This document shows, one piece after another, positions 7,578 through 16,202 of a stretch of 52,404 nt of DNA (positions are counted from its first letter, which is position 1; each line of letters begins with the position of its first letter). This DNA comes from an uncultured Aliivibrio sp. GTDB taxonomy: Bacteria > Pseudomonadota > Gammaproteobacteria > Enterobacterales > Vibrionaceae. The translations under genes and the position numbers were made by a program. Below the pieces are notes generated by a model. That model had not been told where the DNA came from, did not search any database, and saw only the letters and a list, made by a program, of their open reading frames with translations. Where the stretch lies: positions 1-52,404 of the forward strand of contig NZ_CAMLHO010000028.1 in NCBI RefSeq assembly GCF_946479765.1, written 5' to 3'.

Positions 7578-7592
7578 TGCTCTTTAACAATT
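7578..7592 (+). promoter_or_regulatory. rRNA-type boxA antitermination element
   Basis: TGCTCTTTAACAATT matches the E. coli rrn boxA core, and no rRNA gene is present. A perfect seven-base hairpin ATCCTTT/AAAGGAT (7564-7578) abuts it on the 5' side. boxA RNA recruits NusB/NusE (S10) to make transcription resist termination. It lies upstream of a stretch of small ORFs and a highly structured segment. Sequence match is good; function here is inferred. Confidence 0.6.
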
Positions 7593-7787
7593 AGTGCCAA
7601 GGCTGATCATCTACCAGACTATTCGCGTGTGAACGTCAAGACTCTATTTTTGGTGATCGTAGACAAATGCCCGTAATAATTTGTCAGTGTCCAAAAGGAC
7701 ATATCACCCCCTAATTTTGGCAGGGTAATCAATAAATCCGATTGATTGTAATGTGAGTGGATTTTATTTTTTCACAAAGGAAGTGAT
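7593..7787 (+). other. Untranslated hairpin-rich segment
   Basis: About 195 bp without a plausible gene. It contains hairpins GTCC-AAAA-GGAC (near 7690-7703) and AATCAAT/ATTGATT (near 7728-7748), the latter shortly before the GTG-started small ORF. It looks like a leader transcript downstream of boxA. Confidence 0.4.
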
Positions 7788-7949
7788 GTGAGAGCATTTA
7801 AAAAAAACAGAGTGGATAAAGCTATTCAGTTAGCTGAGCATCCCACTTATCGCGCACTGCATTGGTATCGTGATACCAAGGGCAATGTAGTTAAGCGATT
7901 TACACCAGTAAAACCTTACCAAACCGTAACTAAAAAGGGCATGTTATGA
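7788..7949 (+). CDS. Hypothetical 53-aa basic protein
   Basis: A GTG-started ORF with a strong AAAGGAAG ribosome site. The peptide begins VRAFKKNRVDKAIQLAEHP (initiator read as Met) and has a basic C-terminus. Its TGA overlaps the ATG of the next ORF (ATGA), so the pair is coupled. No domain was recognised. It contains a run of eight A (7800-7807), so an indel there would alter it. Confidence 0.5.
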   Translation: MRAFKKNRVDKAIQLAEHPTYRALHWYRDTKGNVVKRFTPVKPYQTVTKKGML

Positions 7950-8155
7950 ACATGACACAAACAGAAATACGCGAAGCGGTTTCCGTTATTACACTCATGC
8001 GTGAAGGTCATAAACCGCGCACTGAGCGAATTGATAGACACGCAAAGCAACGCATTGATGACAAATGGTATCAATGGCAATTACGACAAATACATGAGGA
8101 CGGATTGATGTTATCACCTCCGCCTTGTTTGGGGTTTACTCAACGATGCACATAG
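7946..8155 (+). CDS. Hypothetical 69-aa protein
   Basis: A start codon overlapping the previous stop indicates coupling. The protein is basic and polar (VITLMREGHKPRTERIDRHAK...DDKWYQWQLRQIHEDG) with a helix-turn-helix-like look but no clear family. It precedes the 251-bp structured segment. Likely a small regulator or leader-region protein; unassigned. Confidence 0.5.
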   Translation: MNMTQTEIREAVSVITLMREGHKPRTERIDRHAKQRIDDKWYQWQLRQIHEDGLMLSPPPCLGFTQRCT

Positions 8156-8163
8156 CATCCAAG

Positions 8164-8414
8164 CTCACTCAGCGATAAATACTTGGTTTTAGTGTGTGAC
8201 AAACACTAAAGAAAACCCGTCTGTTAATGGTCAAACCATTCGTGAAGCCAACACGTAACAATACACACTCTTTTAATCTATTAGGGGGTATCAGTCTTGT
8301 AAGCACGTACAAACAGCAACATCCCTCAACGTGCAGTCTATTGGCAGTAGGCTAAAAAATAGCAAGCGTCCCGAACAACTATATACAGTACCCACGTATT
8401 TATCGCTGAGTGAG
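8164..8414 (+). ncRNA. Candidate structured RNA or DNA element with 19-bp terminal stem
   Basis: CTCACTCAGCGATAAATAC (8164-8182) is repeated exactly inverted at 8396-8414. Inside are hairpins TTTAGTGT/ACACTAAA (8188-8210), AATGGT/ACCATT (8226-8240) and GCACGT/ACGTGC (8303-8334). No convincing ORF fills the 251 bp. The nested layout suggests a folded non-coding RNA, or a single-stranded DNA structure. Strand is assumed from flanking genes. Confidence 0.5.
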
Positions 8415-8460
8415 TTTCAAACTTATTTACCCCATGAACTATTCCATTTAAGGGTGACCA

Positions 8461-8766
8461 ATGGCAAAAATAAAACAACACCTGAAGAGTGAAAAAATGA
8501 CGACTTTTTTTAATATTGATGATGAAGTACTCATTATTGATGGTGAGTACAACGGCCATTTTAAAGTCGTCTCTTCTCGCAATATCATTCAATCCCCTGA
8601 CAAAGATGGTACGTGTATTTTCGTAACCATCATTGAACCACTCGATATTGACGCTTTTGGAACCTTCTTGTTTGAAACCACTGGCATTGAAGCCTATGGC
8701 GACCAAGAGCCTATACACATATCCATTGAACCACACCAATTGCAACGCGCAGAGTCCTTACTATAA
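8461..8766 (+). CDS. Hypothetical 101-aa protein
   Basis: A small acidic protein with a beta-rich, KOW/SH3-like look (FNIDDEVLIIDGEYNGHFKVVSS...GTCIFVTIIEPL), suggestive of a nucleic-acid-binding barrel but not assigned. An alternative start at MTTFFN (codon 13) is possible. The end of the gene forms the first half of a terminator stem, so transcription from the small-ORF region stops here, just before the pilus operon. Confidence 0.6.
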   Translation: MAKIKQHLKSEKMTTFFNIDDEVLIIDGEYNGHFKVVSSRNIIQSPDKDGTCIFVTIIEPLDIDAFGTFLFETTGIEAYGDQEPIHISIEPHQLQRAESLL

Positions 8767-8780
8767 GGACTCTTTTTTTT
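8751..8780 (+). terminator. Intrinsic terminator before the pilus operon
   Basis: AGAGTCCTTA and TAAGGACTCT form a perfect ten-base stem with a CTA loop, followed by eight T. The stop codon of the preceding gene lies inside the stem. Confidence 0.9.
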
Positions 8781-8802
8781 ACTTATAAAACAGGACTTCA
8801 TC

Positions 8803-9156
8803 ATGAAACGATGGTTATTTGCCTTGAGCATGTCACTGGCTTTAAATGCCAATGCCGACTCTATGGCCGTCAACATAGACGCATTACAAGTGCCCGTTCG
8901 CACTATTTTCCCAACTCACATCACTCACGTTGAGCAAGCCGTAACGTGGCTGATTGAACCGATGGGGTATCGCATCCTCACCGATTACCCTGCACCTGAA
9001 AGTGCAAAACTGCTTTTAAACAGACCCATTCCACCGTCTGCAAAATTGCACCGAACTATGGCGTTAGTCGATGCCATCCAGTTACTTATCGGGGAAGAGA
9101 ACACCATCATCCTTGATAACGAACATCAACTTATTACGTTTTCACGAGGTAACTAA
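8803..9156 (+). CDS. pilL: PilL-like type IVb pilus periplasmic protein
   Basis: A 117-aa protein with signal peptide MKRWLFALSMSLALNANA. The rest follows the PilL N-terminal pattern known from conjugative elements (AVTWLIEPMGYRI, LLNRPIPP, TMALVDAIQLLIG, IILDNEHQLITF), which resembles a secretin N0-like domain. It is the first gene of the pilus operon, after a terminator and its own ribosome site, and overlaps the next start codon. It probably supports assembly or stability of the PilN secretin in the periplasm. It is much shorter than full-length PilL of R64. Confidence 0.7.
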   Translation: MKRWLFALSMSLALNANADSMAVNIDALQVPVRTIFPTHITHVEQAVTWLIEPMGYRILTDYPAPESAKLLLNRPIPPSAKLHRTMALVDAIQLLIGEENTIILDNEHQLITFSRGN

Positions 9157-9887
9157 TGCGTAAACCACATCTACTAGCGACCTCATTGTTGGTGATTTTA
9201 TCAGGTTGTGCGTCTGAGCCTGAATACCAAGGCGAGGGCGAATACTTTGAACTCACTAACCGCCATGTGATTGAACGTGATTTATCCGTATTTCGCTCAA
9301 CCACAGTGATTGATACCAATAAAGCCGTCGTTCAGGCTCCTATCGTTCCTGTTGCAGAATATTACGAAGCGGTAGTCAATAAGGATGAACCTTATAACTC
9401 CGCCATCAAGCGATGGCTTAAAGCCGAAGGCTACAGCAACATTGCATGGTCATTGACCGATACCAATCGAGCGTTGCTCTCTTCCTCCTCTGTTGTAGCG
9501 TTACCGTTCTCTGGCAGCTTAAAGCAAGCCCTTGTTGAACTCTCAGAGCATCTTCATATGCCGCTTAATCTCATCTTAGATGATAAAGCGCGTGTGGCTG
9601 GTATCTATGATTTTAATGACGATGTTCGGCTGACTCACGTACAAGGTGATTCGCTCCGTTTAGTGACCAAACGTCTTATCGAAAACTACGGCTTACGTTG
9701 GAACGACACCGAAGACAGTGCGCGTAGCTGGCTTGTCGAAACCAATTACGCGTTCAGTGCCGATTACTTCATCATCACTCAATACGATGACATCACCACT
9801 GCATTAGAAACAGTGCTTGATGGTTATCCTGTGTACTCAAGCATTCTTGAATCCACAGGCCAAGTGTTCATTCAAGAGGAATTATAA
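9156..9887 (+). CDS. TcpQ-like pilus lipoprotein
   Basis: A 243-aa predicted lipoprotein: lipobox LSGC with Cys18. The C-terminal region (YNSAIKRWLKAEGYSNIAWSL... and SLKQALVELSEHLHMPL) has the pattern of TcpQ-type domains, which help outer-membrane secretin assembly in type IVb pilus systems. Starts and stops overlap its neighbours by one base, indicating a tightly coupled operon. In R64 terms it stands where pilM would be, but I see no clear PilM match. Confidence 0.65.
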   Translation: MRKPHLLATSLLVILSGCASEPEYQGEGEYFELTNRHVIERDLSVFRSTTVIDTNKAVVQAPIVPVAEYYEAVVNKDEPYNSAIKRWLKAEGYSNIAWSLTDTNRALLSSSSVVALPFSGSLKQALVELSEHLHMPLNLILDDKARVAGIYDFNDDVRLTHVQGDSLRLVTKRLIENYGLRWNDTEDSARSWLVETNYAFSADYFIITQYDDITTALETVLDGYPVYSSILESTGQVFIQEEL

Positions 9888-11356
9888 TGTATCCATTATT
9901 AAAAAAAATAATCACACTGGTTATAGTATTGGGGGGGTCGTTGGTACTGGTTGTATTATCAGGCTGTGCCTCTCAAGAATTTAAAGACAGTCTTGCATTT
10001 AATGACTCAGTGCATCAAAACATCACTGAGCTGTCTAGCCCAACTCAATATAAAAAAGTGGGCTTTATTACCAAGCCACCTATGGTATTAAGCCCTATCG
10101 TTGAAAGTGAAAATACCGATTGGCTCAAAGAGCCAAGCGGCATTAATGCGGTTGATTTGCCGTTATCCGTAGTGCTTGAAAGCATCATGAGCGACGTCAA
10201 TATTCCTATCCATTTTTCAAAAGACGTTCAACCTTCCAAACTCGTGACGTTAAACTTCTCGTCCACACGTCAAGACGTGTTGAACTCTCTCTCAAAAGAG
10301 TCAGGCTACGGTATTGAGTTTCAAAATGACCGCTTGGAAATATCGAAATACATTACGCGAGTGTTTACGCTGAACATCCCTTCAGGAAGTATGTCAGGGC
10401 AATTAGGATCACAAGGCACGACCTCTGGTGAAGACAGTGCGCGTGTTGAAGGTCAATACCTAAACATTGAATACAAAGAAACAAAATTTGTAGAAGAAAT
10501 CGCAGCAAGTTTAGAGAAAGTACTCGGTGGGGGTGAATTAGCCAAAGAATCCATTGCCGTGTCTCCTGCTCTCTCTAGCATTACGGTCAAAGCAACCATT
10601 GATCAAATGCAAGACATTGAATACGTCATTAATCATTATCAGAATGAGTTATCTAAGCAAGTAACGCTGGACATTCAAATGATTGAATTTCGCTCAAACC
10701 TAGGGACTGAGCGAGGCATTGACTGGAATATAGTTAAAGACACTGGCAATGGGTTATTGCAATTTTTTGTTCCTGGTACTTCAACGATTTCAGAAGGAGC
10801 TGGCTACGGTCTTGCGTTTACTGGCACAGGAAAATGGACGGGCACAGAATCATTTATCAAAGTACTTGAACAACAGGGAAGTGTATCAACTCAAACCCCT
10901 ATCACGGCAATGGTGTTAAGTAATCAACCCGCAAAAATTACACAGCAGAATCAAATTCCTTACATTTATGAAGCTTCAAGCGAAAGCAGTGAAGGCGTAA
11001 TAAGTGCCAGCGTAACTCGTAAAGTGGAAGTGGAAGGCGTGGACATGATGGTGAACTCCATCGTTCAAGATGAATACGTCTCTTTGCGTATTTCAGGGCA
11101 ACTGCAAAAAATCACTAGTCGTTCAACAGAAACGGTCGGTGACATCAATCTTGGCATGTTAAGTACTCAAAAATCTGAAATTACGTTTGCCAACAAGTTG
11201 CGTTACGGCCAAACCTACGTTATCGCGTCGGTAAAACAAGCTTCAACCACGGCTGAGCAAACGAAAAGTTTTTGGCTTGAGCTGTTTGGTGGGACAGGAA
11301 CACGCAATGAAGCGATTGAAACTCTTGTGCTATTAACGCCTCGTAAAGTTCAATAA
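9887..11356 (+). CDS. pilN: PilN outer-membrane secretin (type IVb pilus)
   Basis: A 489-aa secretin lipoprotein with Cys27 in LSGC, as in BfpB/PilN. After a variable N-terminus there is an N0/N1-like segment (VDLPLSVVLESIMSDVNIPIHFS, about 86-108) and a C-terminal secretin barrel region (VTLDIQMIEFRSNLGTERGIDW ... QTPITAMVLSNQPAKI ... ISGQLQKI). It forms the outer-membrane pore through which the pilus emerges, with the two upstream proteins as likely helpers. Confidence 0.9.
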   Translation: MYPLLKKIITLVIVLGGSLVLVVLSGCASQEFKDSLAFNDSVHQNITELSSPTQYKKVGFITKPPMVLSPIVESENTDWLKEPSGINAVDLPLSVVLESIMSDVNIPIHFSKDVQPSKLVTLNFSSTRQDVLNSLSKESGYGIEFQNDRLEISKYITRVFTLNIPSGSMSGQLGSQGTTSGEDSARVEGQYLNIEYKETKFVEEIAASLEKVLGGGELAKESIAVSPALSSITVKATIDQMQDIEYVINHYQNELSKQVTLDIQMIEFRSNLGTERGIDWNIVKDTGNGLLQFFVPGTSTISEGAGYGLAFTGTGKWTGTESFIKVLEQQGSVSTQTPITAMVLSNQPAKITQQNQIPYIYEASSESSEGVISASVTRKVEVEGVDMMVNSIVQDEYVSLRISGQLQKITSRSTETVGDINLGMLSTQKSEITFANKLRYGQTYVIASVKQASTTAEQTKSFWLELFGGTGTRNEAIETLVLLTPRKVQ

Positions 11357-11366
11357 GGTATTGATA

Positions 11367-12497
11367 ATGAAATTAGCCAATCTTGCTATTTTCTCTTCTC
11401 AAAAAGAGCTAAAGCGGCATCAAAAACAATTCCCCTGTCAGTATGAACGCATCATTGAAGAAGGAGCAACATTTCGACGTTATCACTCAATGGAGCCAGC
11501 CGTACTTTATGGCGAGTTGATAAAAATAACGCATCAATTAAACAGCGACCTTGGTCGCTGTGTTTATATTGAACGTTTGAATGAAAACAAATGGTATGGC
11601 GCGACCTTTGAAAACGGTCAATTGCTGTATGAGCACATCGAACCATTCGATATTCTCATGCAAACCTTTGCATACGATTTTATTAAATCTGAGTCTATTT
11701 TAAGTCCTGTAGACGCTAATGCATTTTTAGCGTACACAGCAAGCGTGACTTCCGTAGACCCCATAGATATGGCACAGATTGATGACTATCAGCTTACAAA
11801 AATTGATAATTATCTTGCTGCAAAAATGATGGGCGGCATCGCGGCTCTAGTTATTAGTGTGTTTTTGTTGACGCATTTGTTTATGCCAAAGGAAACGCAA
11901 ACAGTAGAGCGAGAAATCATCATTGACCCTGCCATTGCGTTCATTCAAACCTACGGTTCGAATGTGCCAGCGGCCAACGCGTTGATGAATGCGACTCATC
12001 TGTTAGCAGAAACCGCACTACTGCCGCTACCGATAAAAGGTGACAGCGTCACGCTGAATAACCGCAATTTAACGGTTGCGGTCACTAAAAATGGCGGCAG
12101 TGAAAACACATGGCAACAATGGCTGATTAACACCCCCTCAATGAGCGAGTTATACCGTGATGGTGATATTGATGGAAATGGCACGTTTTCATTTCCATTA
12201 ACTCATCAAGTTCAATGGCAACCATTTGATGTCAGCCATTATTTACCCTCGTTATTGGATGCTCTCAAACGATTAAATATCGCCTTTACGATAAATAGCA
12301 CTATGCAAATAGGTGATATTACGTCTCGCACCATGACACTGACGCTGAGTGATGAACTCGGCAAAATCCTTGTACTGCGTGAGTTAATTGATAATCCAGC
12401 CATTACAACCGATAGCTTAACCTTAACTCGAACCTCAATGAATGAGTTTGCGTTATCACTTACCCTCTCTATACATGGAATGACTCATGGAAACTAA
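11367..12497 (+). CDS. pilO: PilO-like pilus assembly protein
   Basis: From ATG 11367 the protein is 376 aa. An AAGG ribosome site is 8 bases upstream, and a TTG two codons earlier is less likely. One hydrophobic segment near residues 155-172 (GGIAALVISVFLLTHLFM) separates a cytoplasmic N-terminal half from a periplasmic half. That topology, and the position between the secretin and pilP, match PilO of R64/BfpC-type systems, which helps form the inner-membrane platform. Identification rests on context plus topology. Confidence 0.7.
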   Translation: MKLANLAIFSSQKELKRHQKQFPCQYERIIEEGATFRRYHSMEPAVLYGELIKITHQLNSDLGRCVYIERLNENKWYGATFENGQLLYEHIEPFDILMQTFAYDFIKSESILSPVDANAFLAYTASVTSVDPIDMAQIDDYQLTKIDNYLAAKMMGGIAALVISVFLLTHLFMPKETQTVEREIIIDPAIAFIQTYGSNVPAANALMNATHLLAETALLPLPIKGDSVTLNNRNLTVAVTKNGGSENTWQQWLINTPSMSELYRDGDIDGNGTFSFPLTHQVQWQPFDVSHYLPSLLDALKRLNIAFTINSTMQIGDITSRTMTLTLSDELGKILVLRELIDNPAITTDSLTLTRTSMNEFALSLTLSIHGMTHGN

Positions 12498-13125
12498 GAA
12501 AAAAATAGCACTTGGCATTGGTGGCCTACTGATTGTTGGTATGGCCTCCTCAATCGTAATGGATATGATTGACAATCCAACATCTAGAACGGTAGCCGCC
12601 ACCTCAACGCACTTGGTCACAACCGCCCCTGTTATCACCGAAAAAGCAACGCCTACGACGTTGCAACCAATTGTTCTTGAACTGTCCGATAATGCCATTG
12701 ATGTGATTAGTGCATTAGATACCTCGTATCTAAGCACCATCAAGACCTACGCCATTAGCGCAGAAATCTTAGAAATAGAAGGGCAACAAAAGCTCGATGA
12801 ACTCAAAGAACATGCGTTGTATGGAAAGGCAACCATTGAGCCAGTCGTGGTTGTTCAACAAAAACAAGTTACACCTAGCGTGGTTGACCGTTTGCAGATT
12901 AAAAGCATTATCTCAAATCCAAATAACATGATCGCGTTTATTGGCATTTCAGGACAACTTATTCCTGTAAAAAAAGGCGAGTCGGTAGAAGGGGCAAAAG
13001 TGCATGACATTACTCGTAATGCCGTGGTGTTTAAGCTCGGTAATAAACTCATTACCAAATACATCAAGGCCGCACCGATTAAGGTTGTGATAGAAAAGGA
13101 GTCAGGGAATGCTAGACAGCAATAA
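12487..13125 (+). CDS. pilP: PilP-like pilus assembly protein
   Basis: A 212-aa protein with an N-terminal membrane anchor (IALGIGGLLIVGMASSIVM). The C-terminal domain (SNPNNMIAFIGISGQLIPVKKGESVEGAKVHDITRNAVVFKLGNK) looks like the small beta domain of PilP/GspC proteins, which connects the inner platform to the secretin. It overlaps pilO by 11 bp and pilQ by 17 bp, so the genes are co-translated. Named by order and fold pattern. Confidence 0.75.
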   Translation: METKKKIALGIGGLLIVGMASSIVMDMIDNPTSRTVAATSTHLVTTAPVITEKATPTTLQPIVLELSDNAIDVISALDTSYLSTIKTYAISAEILEIEGQQKLDELKEHALYGKATIEPVVVVQQKQVTPSVVDRLQIKSIISNPNNMIAFIGISGQLIPVKKGESVEGAKVHDITRNAVVFKLGNKLITKYIKAAPIKVVIEKESGNARQQ

Positions 13126-14668
13126 TGTTGTTCAGTTAGAGGATTTAAAATCCATCTACTTTCTCTATCAAGACACGGTATTGACCAACGATGGCGTGAT
13201 TTATACCTGTGATTTTGACAGTCCATCCATAGATAAAATGTTTGAGTTAATTGAAAAACACCCTGAACTCCTACCTAGTCATCATGGCGCATTGTCAGTT
13301 AAGAAAATTGAACGTACCGTGGTTAAACTCATTATTGACCAAATCACCCGTACCAATCATGACACCTTAATTGATACCGATACGCTCAATGCGGTTGCTC
13401 AACGAGCCGTTAATATGCTGCAAGATGCGGCATTGCGTGAAGTGTCCGATATTCATATCGAACTCTACGCACATGAAACCCGAATAGAAGGGCGTGTGGA
13501 TGGGAAAATGCAATCCTTACAACCGACCATTCCTGAGCATGAATACGGAAAACTCTTGTTCGGTTATCTGTTTAATGAACTCTCTGTTGATAAAACCTCT
13601 GACTTTTATCAAAACCAAATCAATAACGCCCGTATTGAGATTGAACTCAATACAAAGAATGGCCGTCGTGAAACGCTCTGGCGTATTGCGTATCTGCCAG
13701 CAAAGGATAACGGGGGGCAATTAACTCTTCGCTGGCTCAACAAAGACGAATTTGTTCCCTCACTCGATAACATCGGTTGGGAAATTGGACACGTTCATAT
13801 CATGCGAAACTTTACCCAAAGTGCCTCTGGGGTTTGTCTTATTGCAGGTCAAGTGGGATCGGGGAAAACAACCACTATTGCCAGTTCTCTTTTAGAGTTG
13901 AAAGGAAAAGGTCGCTCTATTAACACCTTAGAAGACCCCGTTGAATTTGATTTAGGTATCATTCAATCGTCGGTGGTTACTCAAAAAGACGATGAAGATT
14001 TAATGTTTACCTACGGTAAAGCCTTACTTCGTCATGATGTAGATATTGAGTCTCACGGTGAAATTCGAGACACAAAAGGAGCAATGAACGTATGTCGAAA
14101 AGGGGAAACAGGGCAAATTATGTTTTCAACCTTACATACTTCATCGGCTTTGGGTATTGCGCATACGCTCAATGAGCAAATGCACGTACCAAGTGCGTTA
14201 ATCGCAGCACCCAATCTCATGAAGTTGTGGATTTATCAAACGCTTGTTCGCACCTTGTGCCCTCATTGCTGCATTTCATTTAATGAAGCACAAGCGCACT
14301 TGGACGATGAGCAACGTAAAAAACTCAATCACTGGCTCTCTGAGCAAGGTGATTTAACCATCAAGAAGACGATGCGATTTAAACACCCTAGCGGCTGTAA
14401 CCATTGCAATGAAGGAGAGAAAGGCCGTACCACGCTGGTTGAAATGATTGTGCTTGATGATGAAGATCGTCTCTTTATCTCAAACAAAGATTATCTCGGT
14501 TGGAGTAAAGCGTTATTGGCAAAAGGGTTTAAGCCTATTAGTAGTCACGCTACGCTAAAAATCAAACGTGGCCACATTGATGTATTTTCAGCGAACGAGC
14601 GCGTGAATGGCTTGTTAAATGAAACCTCAATCAATGCCTATCAACAACTTTGGGAGGAAGCGTCGTAG
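13109..14668 (+). CDS. pilQ: PilQ secretion/assembly ATPase (GspE family)
   Basis: A 519-aa ATPase. Walker A GQVGSGKTTT is at about 246-255; the Asp-box segment and GEIRD (about 314-318) and the His box STLHTSSALG follow. Four cysteines in two CxxC pairs (CPHC and CNHC, about 391-432) form the usual zinc-binding insert. It powers pilus extension from the cytoplasmic side of the platform. The Walker B region reads HDVDIESHGEIRD, in which a His-Gly precedes GEIRD where most GspE proteins have a hydrophobic residue. No retraction ATPase is encoded nearby. Confidence 0.92.
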   Translation: MLDSNNVVQLEDLKSIYFLYQDTVLTNDGVIYTCDFDSPSIDKMFELIEKHPELLPSHHGALSVKKIERTVVKLIIDQITRTNHDTLIDTDTLNAVAQRAVNMLQDAALREVSDIHIELYAHETRIEGRVDGKMQSLQPTIPEHEYGKLLFGYLFNELSVDKTSDFYQNQINNARIEIELNTKNGRRETLWRIAYLPAKDNGGQLTLRWLNKDEFVPSLDNIGWEIGHVHIMRNFTQSASGVCLIAGQVGSGKTTTIASSLLELKGKGRSINTLEDPVEFDLGIIQSSVVTQKDDEDLMFTYGKALLRHDVDIESHGEIRDTKGAMNVCRKGETGQIMFSTLHTSSALGIAHTLNEQMHVPSALIAAPNLMKLWIYQTLVRTLCPHCCISFNEAQAHLDDEQRKKLNHWLSEQGDLTIKKTMRFKHPSGCNHCNEGEKGRTTLVEMIVLDDEDRLFISNKDYLGWSKALLAKGFKPISSHATLKIKRGHIDVFSANERVNGLLNETSINAYQQLWEEAS

Positions 14669-15687
14669 TGATTAAAAATAACATCAAGAAAGACAAACAA
14701 ATTGCCTTACTTGAAAAAATCGCTCAACTCTCTAGCTCTGGTATCAAACAACGTGATATTGCCTCTCAACTGAGTCTGTATGGTCACGGACTTGAAAAAG
14801 CCGTGGGGCAATCGTGTTTGGACTCAATAGGGAAAGGGTTATCGTTCTCTCATGGATTAAAACAATGGTTAAGCACCAGTGCCTACCAAAGTGTCTCAAG
14901 TGGCGAAAACGTCGGGCAATTTGTGGAAGGCATTAGTGAAGCCATTGGAACACTAAATGTAGATGAAGCCAGTACAGGGGCGTTATTGCGTGTGTTAATT
15001 TCACCCACGTTAGGGTTAAGTACCGTGTTTGCGATTAGTGCCTTGCTATCAAGCTATGCTTACCCAGCATTGATAAAGCAATTACCTATCCATCGATGGG
15101 GCGGTTTATCGCAGTTTTCTTATCACTTTGGCCTGTTTTGGGCAAATTATGGATTAGGCGTTCTTGTACTTGCACTTGCGCTCATTGCGTTTGTTATCGT
15201 CACGCTCCCCATGAGTGGTACGTTTCGAGCGAAACTCGATAACTTGCCTTTTTATCGTCAATATCGACTGATACAAAGCGCAAACTTACTCGCCTCAATT
15301 GCGCATCAAACCTTGGTCGGTAATAGCTTAAAAGAGTCATTGCAACACTACAAAGACTCCAGCTCAGCGTATTTAGCATCACACATTCAAATCATGCTAG
15401 ATACGATAGGCGGAGGAAAAAGTAACGTCGGGGATATTTTTAACTCAGGACTGCTGCTTGATGAGGAGCACAGCACGTTAGTTTTACTTGGGGGAACAGG
15501 AGAAACACCTGAAACACTACGCAAAAGCGCACTGATACATCGTACAAAATTACTTACTGACGTTAATCGTCTTAAACATTGGGGCAACTCAGGACTCAAA
15601 ATTGGTGCAGCGTTTACCGCTTTCATCGCGTTTGGGGGTCTTGTTAGCCTTATTTTCAACATTGCCATGAATCAAGGGGCATTTTAA
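14668..15687 (+). CDS. pilR: PilR inner-membrane platform protein (GspF family)
   Basis: A 339-aa protein starting with GTG 14668, whose G is the last base of the pilQ stop, with GGGAGGAAG as ribosome site. A TTG start at 14650 is less likely. Two GspF-like halves are visible (GLSFSHGLKQWL...GENVG and NSLKESLQHYK...GLLLDEEHSTLVLLGGTGET). There is a pair of hydrophobic segments in mid-protein (about 108-175) and one at the C-terminus. It recruits pilins and the PilQ ATPase at the inner membrane. Confidence 0.87.
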   Translation: MIKNNIKKDKQIALLEKIAQLSSSGIKQRDIASQLSLYGHGLEKAVGQSCLDSIGKGLSFSHGLKQWLSTSAYQSVSSGENVGQFVEGISEAIGTLNVDEASTGALLRVLISPTLGLSTVFAISALLSSYAYPALIKQLPIHRWGGLSQFSYHFGLFWANYGLGVLVLALALIAFVIVTLPMSGTFRAKLDNLPFYRQYRLIQSANLLASIAHQTLVGNSLKESLQHYKDSSSAYLASHIQIMLDTIGGGKSNVGDIFNSGLLLDEEHSTLVLLGGTGETPETLRKSALIHRTKLLTDVNRLKHWGNSGLKIGAAFTAFIAFGGLVSLIFNIAMNQGAF

Positions 15688-16200
15688 ATGACACGTACAA
15701 TCAAAACCAACGCACAACTGCGAAACAAACACGCAAAATCAAAACAAAAAGGGGCAATGAGTTTAGAGGCCATGATGATAGTCAGTGCCGTTGTCGTCGC
15801 TTTGCTCTTCATTATGTCAAAAGGCCCTGCCATCATGTACAAAATGAACACCATGATGTTCATGTCTCAAGCGGCTGATATTGCTCAAGCAACACAAGGC
15901 CGCCCAAACGTAGCCTTATTAACCATTCCGAAACTGTGTGAGCGTGACGCCCTTAGTAAAAAAATCTGTGGTGCGGCCAACAATGGACTTGGGACGAACC
16001 CGTTCGGGGGAGATTGGGTACTGAAAGGCAACGCAAGCTCAGTCTCATTAATCGATTTAACCGCAACAATGCCAAACGATGCCAATCGCGTGCTGGACGT
16101 GGCCGACTTAATGGCTCCCTCTACTCGCGCCGGTTGTGAAAGTGCGGACAGTTGTTCAACAATTAAAACAAGTGCAACGTCGATTACAATGACCTATTAA
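15688..16200 (+). CDS. pilS: PilS major type IVb prepilin
   Basis: A 170-aa prepilin with a 22-residue basic leader ending KQKG, then mature AMSLEAMMIVSAVVVALLF. Cleavage after Gly22 leaves Glu at +5, as in type IV pilins, and the long leader is typical of type IVb. Four cysteines in the mature protein (CERDALSKKIC and CESADSC) can form disulfides, including a C-terminal loop. It should be the main pilus subunit. No prepilin peptidase gene is present in the window, so processing presumably depends on a host PilD. Confidence 0.88.
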   Translation: MTRTIKTNAQLRNKHAKSKQKGAMSLEAMMIVSAVVVALLFIMSKGPAIMYKMNTMMFMSQAADIAQATQGRPNVALLTIPKLCERDALSKKICGAANNGLGTNPFGGDWVLKGNASSVSLIDLTATMPNDANRVLDVADLMAPSTRAGCESADSCSTIKTSATSITMTY

Positions 16201-16202
16201 TC

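Noticed and set aside
8338-8745. 135-aa minus-strand ORF opposite the 101-aa gene
   Set aside because: It crosses the structured 251-bp segment and lies opposite a plus-strand gene with better composition and its own terminator.
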